From: Macondimonas sp035325645
GTDB lineage: Bacteria; Pseudomonadota; Gammaproteobacteria; UBA5335
NCBI GenBank assembly: GCA_035325645.1
Contig: DAOKZK010000059.1
Coordinates: 1-14,943, forward strand
Direction: 5' to 3'
Length of the DNA stretch: 14,943 nt
Both the position numbers and the translations under genes were made by a program. The notes beneath the pieces are model-generated. The model was given only the letters and a program-made list of their open reading frames with translations. It did not search any database and was not told the origin of the DNA. Of the stretch, positions 1-6,776 are shown one piece after another. Within the stretch, counting starts at the first letter, position 1, and each line of letters begins with the position of its first letter.

Positions 1-59
1 CTATCATCCCTCCTCCAGCATCAACCCGAGTGCCAAAGGTGGTGGACGCATACATGAGC

Positions 60-88
60 TTGAGGCGCAGGCTGCGGCTTTCTAAAAT
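60..88 (+). promoter_or_regulatory. Putative sigma70 promoter of the glycan locus
   Basis: A -35-like TTGAGG at 60-65 (4 of 6 consensus bases) is followed after exactly 17 bases by TAAAAT at 83-88 (5 of 6). Transcription would start near 95, only a few bases before the GTG at 101. Either the first gene has an almost leaderless message or its real start is downstream. The first 59 bases of the window hold nothing I recognise. This is a hexamer match read by eye, without experimental support. Confidence 0.4.
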
Positions 89-100
89 CTGCGCTTTGCC

Positions 101-1546
101 GTGTCTGACCCTCGGGCCGGCTTCCCGCCTGATTTCCCCTGGATGATGCCCTTGCGCCCGATCAAGCAGGCTTTCCACGACCGCTACATGGCGCTGGCGC
201 TGGTGCAGATGGGACTGAGCGCCCTGGCCGTACTGGCCGCCACCGGCTTGCGCTTCATTCATGTCGGGTGGCCGGGGGTCGAGAGCATAGCCCCGCTCGC
301 GCCCAAGGTGGCCATGTTCTCGCTGGTCCTGGTGACGGCGATGTACGCGCTGGGGATGTACCAGCGCTTTGCACCGATGCGTGCCGAGGAAATGGCGGTG
401 CGCGTGCTGGCGGCCTGCGGCCTGACCTGGGCCGGGCTGGCGCTGCTGTATTACCTGGTGCCGGGGCTCTATCTCGGCCGTGGCATCATGGCCTTGACCC
501 TGCTGTTCGCGGCGCCTGCGCTGCTGACGACGCAGATCCTGTTCCAGCGCTGGGGCGAGGCGGCGCCCATCAAGCCGCGGGTGCTGATCGTCGGCGCGGG
601 GCGGCGTGCCGCGGACCTGTTCGCCCGGCTCGGCATGCCGCGCGGATCGCAGGTGGTGGGCTTCCTGCCGCTGGGTACAGACCCGATTGCCGAAGGACTG
701 CCGGCGGCCATCGTGCGCACGGCGCCACACCGGCTGCACGAACTGGCGCGCCGCTTGTGCCTGGATGAAATCGTGGTGGCGCCTGATGAACGGCGCGGCC
801 AGTTGCCGCTCGAATCCTTGCTGGAATGCCGCGCCCTGGGCATCCGGGTGACCGATGCCGTCGGCTTTGCTGAACGCGAGACCGGAAAAGTGTTGCTCGA
901 TCTGCTGCAGCCTGCCGCACTGATTTTTTCCGCGGGAGGGTTCGGCAGTTCCCTGTATCCCTACGGCAAGCGGATTTTCGACACCGTAGCAGCCGCCTTG
1001 CTGCTGGTGCCCGCGGCCCCGGCCATGCTCCTGGCTGCACTCGCCATCCGCATGGAAGACGGATTCCAATCTCCGGTTTTTTATCGCCAGATTCGCACCG
1101 GCAAGGGCGGACGGCCGTTCGCGATCTGGAAATTCCGCAGCATGCGGGTGGACGCCGAGCAGGCCGGTGCGCCGGTCTGGGCGCAGGCCGCGGATCCGCG
1201 CGTGACGCGGGTAGGACGGATCCTGCGCAAATACCGTATCGACGAACTGCCGCAACTGTTCAACGTCTTGCGCGGTGAAATGAGTCTGGTGGGGCCGCGG
1301 CCGGAACGCCCGGAGTTCGTCGCGGCGCTGGCCCGGAACATTCCATTCTATGATGTGCGCCATCGCATCGCGCCGGGGTTGACCGGCTGGGCCCAGCTCA
1401 ACTACCGCTATGGCGACACGGAGGCGGATGCCCGCGAGAAGCTGCAGTACGATCTGTACTATCTGAAACACCAGAGCCTGCTGTTCGATCTGATGATCTG
1501 CCTGCTCACCGTCGAGGTGGTGCTGTTCGGCAAGGGCGCCCGGTGA
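101..1546 (+). CDS. Polyprenyl-phosphate sugar-1-phosphate transferase (EPS initiating enzyme, PEP-CTERM/EpsB-like)
   Basis: This inner-membrane enzyme should transfer a sugar 1-phosphate from a nucleotide sugar to undecaprenyl phosphate, the first step of repeat-unit assembly. The 481-aa reading has four hydrophobic segments at about residues 30-50, 68-88, 100-123 and 127-147. A Rossmann-like core follows, starting at the VLIVGAGRRAADL stretch near residue 161. Another membrane segment lies near 297-313, and the C-terminal bacterial sugar-transferase domain comes last. That domain shows the family marks FYRQIRTG, WKFRSMRVDAE, DPRVTRVGRILRKYRIDELPQL and MSLVGPRPERPEF. The YPYGKRIFD and VWAQ elements resemble the sugar transferases of PEP-CTERM/exosortase EPS loci. 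The start is uncertain: GTG at 101 has no clear Shine-Dalgarno site and sits almost at the predicted transcription start, while in-frame ATG codons at 143 and 146 are alternatives. The next gene follows after 13 bases, probably in the same operon. Which sugar it transfers cannot be told. Confidence 0.9.
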   Translation: MSDPRAGFPPDFPWMMPLRPIKQAFHDRYMALALVQMGLSALAVLAATGLRFIHVGWPGVESIAPLAPKVAMFSLVLVTAMYALGMYQRFAPMRAEEMAVRVLAACGLTWAGLALLYYLVPGLYLGRGIMALTLLFAAPALLTTQILFQRWGEAAPIKPRVLIVGAGRRAADLFARLGMPRGSQVVGFLPLGTDPIAEGLPAAIVRTAPHRLHELARRLCLDEIVVAPDERRGQLPLESLLECRALGIRVTDAVGFAERETGKVLLDLLQPAALIFSAGGFGSSLYPYGKRIFDTVAAALLLVPAAPAMLLAALAIRMEDGFQSPVFYRQIRTGKGGRPFAIWKFRSMRVDAEQAGAPVWAQAADPRVTRVGRILRKYRIDELPQLFNVLRGEMSLVGPRPERPEFVAALARNIPFYDVRHRIAPGLTGWAQLNYRYGDTEADAREKLQYDLYYLKHQSLLFDLMICLLTVEVVLFGKGAR

Positions 1547-1559
1547 GGCAGGAGGACCT

Positions 1560-2711
1560 ATGCGCGAGCGATTTCTGACCTTCGGGGCGCCGCTGATCGG
1601 CGAAGCGGAAATCGCCGAGGTGGTCGACAGCCTGCGCAGCGGCTGGCTGGGCACGGGTCCCAAGACGGCCCGCTTCGAGCGCGATTTCGCTGCCTACAGG
1701 GGCGTCGACCAGGCCGTGGCGGTCAACTCCTGCACCGCCGCTCTGCATTTGAGCTTGCTCGCGGCGGGCCTGGGGCCGGGCGATGAGGTCATCACCACGC
1801 CGCTGACCTTCTGCGCGACGGTGAACGCCATCCTCCACGCCGGCGCGACCCCCGTGCTGGCCGATGTGGATCCCGTGACCTTCAACCTCGATCCGGCGGC
1901 GGTCGCGGCACGCATCACGCCGCGCACGCGCGCGATCCTGCCGGTGCATTTCGCCGGTCGACCCTGCGACATGGGCGCGCTCATGGCGCTGGCGGAGCGA
2001 CATGATCTGCGGGTGATCGAGGACTGCGCCCATGCCATCGAGAGCACCTACGACGGCCAAGGCGTCGGCACCTTCGGCGACTTCGGCTGCTTCAGCTTCT
2101 ACGTCACCAAGAACGTCGTGACGGGCGAGGGCGGCATGATCCTCGCACGCCGGGCCGAGGATGCGGCGCGCCTCAAGACACTCGCGCTGCACGGCATGAG
2201 CCACGATGCCTGGAAACGCTTCTCGGACAGCGGTTACCGCCACTATCAGGTGGTCGAGTGCGGGTTCAAGTACAACATGATGGACCTGCAGGCGGCGATC
2301 GGACTGCATCAGTTGGCGCGGGTGGAAGCGTCCTGGCAGCGACGGCGCGCGATCTGGGCGCGCTACCAGGATGCCTTCGCCGACCTGCCGGTGACACGGC
2401 CGGCCGAATCCGATCCCCGCAGTCGGCACGCCCATCATCTCTACACGCTGCTGGTCGACGAGGCGCGCTGCGGCCGCACGCGTGACGCCTTTCTCGAGCA
2501 CATGACGGCGCAGCGCATCGGGGTCGGCGTGCATTATCTCAGCCTGCCCGAGCATCCCTATTATCAGGATCGCCTGGGCTGGCGTCCTGAGGACAACCCG
2601 AACGCGATGCGCATCGGCCGACAGACGGTGAGTCTGCCGCTGTCGCCGGCCTTGACCGATACCGACGTCGAGGATGTGATTGCGGCGGTCCGGGGGGGCA
2701 TCCTGGCGTGA
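1560..2711 (+). CDS. DegT/DnrJ/EryC1/StrS family sugar aminotransferase
   Basis: This cytosolic PLP enzyme is expected to aminate a nucleotide-linked keto-sugar, usually with glutamate as donor, giving an amino sugar for the glycan. The 383-aa length is normal for the family. The N-terminal LRSGWLGTGPK and NSCTAALHLSLLAAGLGPGDEV segments are typical. So are EDCAHA (Asp155, which contacts the PLP pyridine nitrogen in relatives) and FSFYVTKNVVTGEGG, which contains the Schiff-base lysine Lys184. The GFKYNMMDLQAAIGL and VHYLSLPEHPYY stretches further down are also characteristic. ATG 1560 is set by a strong AGGAGGAC site starting at 1550. The stop overlaps the next start (GTGA, 2708-2711), so the acyltransferase is probably translationally coupled. 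The product could be a 4-amino-4-deoxy sugar (WecE, PseC or perosamine-synthase style) or a 3-amino sugar; sequence reading alone does not decide. Confidence 0.93.
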   Translation: MRERFLTFGAPLIGEAEIAEVVDSLRSGWLGTGPKTARFERDFAAYRGVDQAVAVNSCTAALHLSLLAAGLGPGDEVITTPLTFCATVNAILHAGATPVLADVDPVTFNLDPAAVAARITPRTRAILPVHFAGRPCDMGALMALAERHDLRVIEDCAHAIESTYDGQGVGTFGDFGCFSFYVTKNVVTGEGGMILARRAEDAARLKTLALHGMSHDAWKRFSDSGYRHYQVVECGFKYNMMDLQAAIGLHQLARVEASWQRRRAIWARYQDAFADLPVTRPAESDPRSRHAHHLYTLLVDEARCGRTRDAFLEHMTAQRIGVGVHYLSLPEHPYYQDRLGWRPEDNPNAMRIGRQTVSLPLSPALTDTDVEDVIAAVRGGILA

Positions 2712-3462
2712 AGACGTGGCTGCTGCAGCGCCTGCCGCCGACCTGGCGGCACGCCGCGCGCGCGCGGCTCAACGCCTGGCAGCGCGACCGCAAGGCGCCG
2801 CGCATGTTGCGTGGCTATCGGGATGCCACGGGGCAATGGCGGCCCTGGGTGCGCATGAGCGACACGACAGTCATCCAACATTCCGAACGCCTGATCCTCG
2901 AAGATCGCTGTTTCATCTGGCACCACAGCATTCTGGACGCGACCGGTGGACTCGAGATCGGCGAGGGCTGCCACATCGGCGCGTGGGTCGGGCTCTTTAC
3001 CCACAGTTCCCATTTTGCGTTGCGGATCTACGGCCGCCATTACCTGGAGGTGCCGGAGGAAAGCCGGGCCGGATTCCGCACGGCGCCGGTCGTCGTCGGT
3101 CGTTACGTCGCGATCGGCGCCAGCNNNNNNNNNNNNNNNNNNNNNNNNNNNNNNNNNNNNNNNNNNNNNNNNNNNNNNNNNNNNNNNNNNNNNNNNNNNN
3201 NNNNNNNNNNNNNNNNNNNNNNNNGGCGGGCTCGATCGTGCAATCGAATGTCGCACCCTTTGCCCTGATGGGCGGAAACCCGGCGCGGGTGCTGGGCGAC
3301 ATGCGCCGCTTCGATGCGCGTCTGCTGCGGCAGCATCCGGAACTGCGGCCTTGGTATGAGGAGTGGCAACGGGGCGATCAGGTCGGTCGGCCGGGTGTGG
3401 TGCCCGAGCCGGTCGATGGGCCAGGGGATCGCGAGAAACCGCTAGGCAGGTGGACAGAGTAA
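2708..3462 (+). CDS. Left-handed beta-helix (hexapeptide-repeat) acyltransferase, interrupted by assembly gap
   Basis: This is a probable sugar O- or N-acetyltransferase of the WbbJ/NodL/CysE-like superfamily. Before the gap, 139 codons from GTG 2708 give a basic N-terminal region and then hexapeptide-like turns: LILEDRCFIWHHSILDATGG, LEIGEGCHIGAWVGLFTHSSHF (the His pair is the likely catalytic or substrate site) and VVVGRYVAIGAS. After the gap, AGSIVQSNVAPFALMGGNPARVLGD is the usual end of such helices. A charged, proline- and glycine-rich tail of about 50 residues runs to TAA at 3460-3462. The two halves lie in different frames as the sequence is written (codons start at 2 mod 3 before and 1 mod 3 after). 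This is explained if the true missing length is 2 mod 3 rather than the 100 Ns shown, so I treat it as one intact gene and not a frameshift. Its 4-bp overlap with the aminotransferase gene suggests it acylates that enzyme's amino sugar, although O-acetylation is also possible. Confidence 0.82.
3125..3224. other. Assembly gap: run of exactly 100 Ns
   Basis: Positions 3125-3224 are N. Exactly 100 Ns is a common placeholder for a gap of unknown size. The gap lies inside the beta-helix domain of the acyltransferase. Reading frame and family spacing both suggest the true missing length is much shorter (see findings). Confidence 0.99.
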
Positions 3463-3499
3463 GGCGCCGGCGGTGGCAACTGGAGGCCAGACCGGCGCC
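3463..3499. terminator. Terminator-like hairpin between convergent genes
   Basis: A perfect 8-bp inverted repeat, GGCGCCGG (3463-3470) and CCGGCGCC (3492-3499), encloses a second stem, TGGC (3474-3477) and GCCA (3486-3489), with an 8-base loop. It begins directly after the acyltransferase stop and ends just before the end of the convergent minus-strand gene at 3506, so it could serve both strands. Neither side has a T-tract, so strict intrinsic termination is uncertain. Confidence 0.45.
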
Positions 3500-3505
3500 G
3501 TGCGA

Positions 3506-3937
3506 TTACTTGCCGGTCAGTTCCGGCGCGGGCACGAAGGTGTAGGTCTTGTACACGTTCGTCAGGTCGCTGCGGGGGAATCCGGCGTAGAGGTCCACTT
3601 TCAGGGTCTTTCCGTTGCCGGGCGTGAGGATCATGATGCCCCTGGCATTCGCGTCACCGAAATAGGCACCGACCGCCACCGCCTCCTTTTCGAGGTTGGC
3701 GCGCTCGTTGGGCGCGAATGCCATGGCCTCGACCCCGCCCCAATAGCAATCCCCTTTCTGGCAGCGGCCGTAGGCGCGCACCATGGGCTTGCCCTTGTCC
3801 AGCTTGACCTGAATGTATTTGACGGCCCCGTTCGAGTCCTGATTTTTCCAGTAACCGAGGAAGTCGTCTGCCCCGGCGTGAACGAAAGGAGCAGTCAAGA
3901 GCAGCAGACTGCCCAGCAGAAGGCGCAATCGAGACAT
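3506..3937 (-). CDS. Small secreted/periplasmic protein with Cys pair, function unknown
   Basis: This 143-aa protein has a clear Sec signal peptide: positive start MSRLR, hydrophobic LLLGSLLLLTAPFV, and a likely cut after VHA at residue 21. The mature part of about 120 residues begins GADDFLGYWKNQDSNGAVKY and contains GRCQKGDCYWGG, where Cys59 and Cys64 could form a disulphide in the periplasm. The rest looks like alternating beta strands (IQVKLDKGKPMVRAYG, RGIMILTPGNGKTLKVDLY). This recalls the small 'W-N-D ... GkC-x3-dC-WG' secreted proteins that I know only as uncharacterised, possibly lipocalin-like beta barrels. ATG 3937 has a GGAG about 9 bases upstream. The gene lies on the opposite strand between acyltransferase and flippase, so it is transcribed separately from the glycan genes. 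I assign no function. It is rich in Lys compared with its Arg-rich neighbours. Confidence 0.8.
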   Translation of the reverse strand: MSRLRLLLGSLLLLTAPFVHAGADDFLGYWKNQDSNGAVKYIQVKLDKGKPMVRAYGRCQKGDCYWGGVEAMAFAPNERANLEKEAVAVGAYFGDANARGIMILTPGNGKTLKVDLYAGFPRSDLTNVYKTYTFVPAPELTGK

Positions 3938-4077
3938 GTGGGTTTACTCCAAGTGAAAAATGATCGGGATCGGCATGGGGGGCGATCGACCGGGTGGATG
4001 CCGCGCGTGGCGAGCCCGGAAAGCCTAGCAGGCAGCGTGCAGCATCGCTACCCGGCCTGCCGCGGTGGCTCTGCCAA

Positions 4078-5571
4078 ATGCCGAGCCTGCCTGTCGGTAC
4101 GCCGCTCGTGACAGACGGTCTGCGCCGTCAGGCGCTCTCGGGCACGCGTTGGACCGCGCTGGCGACTGGGGTGGGCACTGCTTTGCAGTTGCTGCAGGTG
4201 GCCATCGTCGCACGCATCCTGACGCCGGCTGATTTCGGCCTGATGGCGCTGGTGCTGGTGATCCTGGGTTTCGTGCAGAGCTATGCCGACTTGGGTTTGT
4301 CGCAGGCGCTGATCGCCCGCGGGCCGGTCCAGCCGGCGCGGTTTGCCGCTTTCTTCTGGCTCAACATCCTGATGGGCCTGGGCCTTTTCATCGCCCTGCT
4401 GGTGTCCGCAGCAACGCTGGCCGAGCTGCTGGGCGCGCCCGAGCTCGCGCCCCTGCTGCCCTGGGCCGGTGTGTCGCTGTTGATCTTGCCCTGGGGGCAG
4501 GGTTTCCAGAGCCTGTTGCAGAAGGAACTGCGATTCAAGCCGATCGCCGTCGCCGAAATGGCCGGCAGCCTCGCTGGTGCGGCCGTGGCGATCACCACCG
4601 CGTGGAAGGGCGCCGGCGTCTACGCCCTGATCTGGGGGCAGCTCGCCAATGCCCTGGTGCGCACGCTACCGATCGCAGTCCAGGGCTGGCGACGGTATCG
4701 GCCCGCCCTGCGCCTGTCGCTCGCGGAGCTTCGGGGGGAGCTGCGCTTCGGGGCCTTCCAGATGGGTGAACGCACATTAGGACTCATCAATGCGCGCCTG
4801 GATCAGCTGCTGATCGGCGCCGTGCTGGGGGCCGAGGCGCTGGGCTTCTACAATCTGGCTTGGCAGATGACGCTGCAACCGCTGGCGCGGATCAACCCAG
4901 TGGTCATGCGGGTGGCGTTTCCGCTGTTCGCGCGCATCCAGAATGATCGCCCCCGTGTGCAGCGCGGGTATTTTCAGGCGCAACGACTGCTGGGCGCGAT
5001 CAATTTCCCGCTGTTTCTGGGATTGGCCGTGCTGGCGCCGGTGCTCGTGCCGACCGTGTTCGGGACGCAGTGGACGCCGGCGGTCATCCTGGTGCAGTTG
5101 CTGGCGGGGGTTGCGATGTTCCGCGCCGTCGGCAACCCGGTGGGGGCGCTGCTTTTGTCGCAGGGGCGGGCCGGTCTTGGATTCGCCGCCAATTTCGTCA
5201 TCAGCCTGTTGCAGGTGCCGGCCGTGGTGGTGGGGGCTCGTCTCGGTGGAGCGACCGGGGTGGCGGTGGCGTTGCTGGCCCTGCAGGCCGGATTTTTCGG
5301 CGTGGCTTATCTTGCGCTCATCCGCCCCGTGCTGGGCGCGTGTCTCGGTGCCTATCTGGGCAGCATTGCCCGACCGTTGCTCGCGGCGTCGATCATGACC
5401 GTCGCCATGGCGGCCTTGCCGGCGCCGGCTCGGTGGCCGCTGTGGACGCAATTGACGCTTTATTCCGGCTTCGGTGTGCTCGTTTACATGATCGTGTCCC
5501 GTTCGTTGCTGCCTGGAGAATGGGAATTGCTGAGCCAATGGCTGGGTCGGCGGGCGCGGCGCACGTCATGA
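4078..5571 (+). CDS. Wzx-like lipopolysaccharide/polysaccharide flippase (MOP superfamily)
   Basis: This multi-pass inner-membrane protein of about 497 aa should flip undecaprenyl-linked oligosaccharide units to the periplasmic face. It opens with the family's usual LRRQALSGTRWTALATGVGTALQLLQVAIVARILTP-type segment, in which the RxALSGTxW and ARxLTPADFGLMAL elements are characteristic. GFVQSYADLGLSQALI follows, and later GERTLGLINARLDQLLIGAVLGAEALGFYNLA. About a dozen hydrophobic helices run to LYSGFGVLVYMIVSRSLL near the end. The start is ambiguous. ATG 4078 is used here; GTG 4108 (giving MTDGLRRQAL) matches relatives equally well, and neither has a strong Shine-Dalgarno site. The frame stays open upstream to 3994, but that extension has no membrane or family signal. 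The stop overlaps the following glycosyltransferase (ATGA, 5568-5571). About 140 bases (3938-4077) separate it from the divergent small secreted gene, with no convincing promoter seen there. Confidence 0.88.
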   Translation: MPSLPVGTPLVTDGLRRQALSGTRWTALATGVGTALQLLQVAIVARILTPADFGLMALVLVILGFVQSYADLGLSQALIARGPVQPARFAAFFWLNILMGLGLFIALLVSAATLAELLGAPELAPLLPWAGVSLLILPWGQGFQSLLQKELRFKPIAVAEMAGSLAGAAVAITTAWKGAGVYALIWGQLANALVRTLPIAVQGWRRYRPALRLSLAELRGELRFGAFQMGERTLGLINARLDQLLIGAVLGAEALGFYNLAWQMTLQPLARINPVVMRVAFPLFARIQNDRPRVQRGYFQAQRLLGAINFPLFLGLAVLAPVLVPTVFGTQWTPAVILVQLLAGVAMFRAVGNPVGALLLSQGRAGLGFAANFVISLLQVPAVVVGARLGGATGVAVALLALQAGFFGVAYLALIRPVLGACLGAYLGSIARPLLAASIMTVAMAALPAPARWPLWTQLTLYSGFGVLVYMIVSRSLLPGEWELLSQWLGRRARRTS

Positions 5572-6734
5572 AGGCCGGGCTGCGTGTCCTGCATCGCCTG
5601 CCGGTCTGGCTGCCGCAGACCCAGACCTGGCTCGATCGGCAGATCCGCGCTGTGGCCGGGCCCATGCGCCAGCGCATCGTTGCCGATACGCGCGAGCATC
5701 CCGAGCAGTTCCCGGCGGAGGATCTGTGGATTTTCGCTGAGGCGCCGCGTGCGCAACGGCTATGGGACAAGACGCTCAAGCGCGCAGGGCTCTGCACCGA
5801 TTTCGGTTTTGTCGGGCGCGTCGCCCGCAGTTTTCGGCCCGATGTGGTGCACAGCCATTTCGGCCATGTCGGCTGGGCTCTGGGGACCCTGCCGCAGCGA
5901 TTGGGTGCGGCCCATGTCGTGAGCTTCTACGGCTTCGATGTCAACATGCTGCCCAAGCGGGATCGGCGCTGGGGCGAGCGCTATCGCGAACTGTTCGCGC
6001 GCGCCGACCGGGTGCTGTGCGAAGGCCCGCACATGGCGGCCTGTCTGCAGCGCCTCGGCTGCCCGCCGGAGCGCTGCCGTGTGCATGCGCTCGGGGTTGA
6101 TCTGCCCGCGATCGCGTTTCGTCCGCGTCATCCGCCGGATCGTGAGCCCTTGCGCGTGCTGATGGCCGCCAGTTTCCGCGAGAAAAAAGGTTTTCCCGAC
6201 GGGCTGGAGGCCTTGGCGCGGGTGGCGCGGCATCATCCGATCACCCTGACGCTGATCGGCGATGCCGGCGCCGATGCGGCGAGCCGCGCGGAAAAGGCTC
6301 GCATCCTGGCAACGCTCGCGCGCACCGGGCTTGCCGCGCGGACCCGGCTGCTGGGTTTTCAGTCACCCGAGGTGCTTTGGCGCGAGGCCTATGCCCATCA
6401 TCTGTTCCTGGCGCCGAGCGTGACGGCGGCCGATGGCGATACCGAAGGCGGCGCGCCGGTGGTGCTGATCGAGATGGTGGCGAGCGGTATGCCGGCGGTC
6501 GCCACACGCCATTGCGACATTCCCCATGTGCTGCCCGAAAGCTGGCATGCACAACTGGCGCCGGAGCGCGATGCAGCGTCCCTGGCCGCGGCGATCGAGG
6601 ACTGGCTCGCGGCTCCCGCGCCGGTATGGGCCGAGCGGCTCGCCGCGGGTCGCGCCCATCTCGAGCGCGGCTTCGACGCCGCATCTCAGGGGCGGGCGCT
6701 GGCGACGATCTACCGGGAAATCAGAGCGACCTGA
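5568..6734 (+). CDS. GT4-type glycosyltransferase (GT-B fold)
   Basis: This 388-aa protein is expected to add a sugar from a nucleotide donor to the growing lipid-linked glycan on the cytosolic face of the membrane. The N-terminal acceptor domain has VVHSHFGHVGWAL (residues 93-105) and SFYGFDVNMLPK (119-130). The C-terminal domain starts near RVLMAASFREKKGF (196-209; Arg204 and Lys206/207 are likely diphosphate contacts). It continues with LTLIGDAG and LLGFQ and reaches the donor-binding stretch DGDTEGGAPVVLIEMVASG. The paired glutamates there (293 and 302) are one residue further apart than in the textbook EX7E motif, a spacing I also recall from relatives with the GGAP form. ATG 5568 overlaps the flippase stop by 4 bp, so the two are probably co-translated; the frame is open far upstream but only inside the flippase gene. 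Donor sugar and linkage are unknown. It converges on the lytic transglycosylase 42 bp away. Confidence 0.9.
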   Translation: MKAGLRVLHRLPVWLPQTQTWLDRQIRAVAGPMRQRIVADTREHPEQFPAEDLWIFAEAPRAQRLWDKTLKRAGLCTDFGFVGRVARSFRPDVVHSHFGHVGWALGTLPQRLGAAHVVSFYGFDVNMLPKRDRRWGERYRELFARADRVLCEGPHMAACLQRLGCPPERCRVHALGVDLPAIAFRPRHPPDREPLRVLMAASFREKKGFPDGLEALARVARHHPITLTLIGDAGADAASRAEKARILATLARTGLAARTRLLGFQSPEVLWREAYAHHLFLAPSVTAADGDTEGGAPVVLIEMVASGMPAVATRHCDIPHVLPESWHAQLAPERDAASLAAAIEDWLAAPAPVWAERLAAGRAHLERGFDAASQGRALATIYREIRAT

Positions 6735-6776
6735 GACTGGAGGCGATGCGGCGAGTCGGGTTTCCGGGTCAGCCCT

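Noticed and set aside
65..94. Inverted repeat GCGCAG/CTGCGC around the first promoter
   Set aside because: Six-base arms with an 18-base loop are expected by chance at this GC content; there is no further support as an operator.
1506..2555. Minus-strand open frame opposite the sugar aminotransferase
   Set aside because: It is a codon-bias shadow of a gene with an identified catalytic lysine and a strong ribosome site.
2680..3462. Single open frame of 260 codons reading through the Ns
   Set aside because: It is open only because the Ns count as non-stop. Before the gap this frame is a shadow; the true frame starts at 2708, and the frames join only if the gap has another length.
3938..4077. 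Divergent promoter region between the small secreted gene and the flippase
   Set aside because: I looked for spaced -35/-10 pairs on both strands and found only matches of about 3 of 6 or badly spaced ones, so no promoter is called.
4777..5538. Minus-strand Gln/Arg/His-rich frame opposite the flippase
   Set aside because: The low-complexity appearance comes from complementing Leu/Val/Ala codons of membrane helices; there is no independent support.
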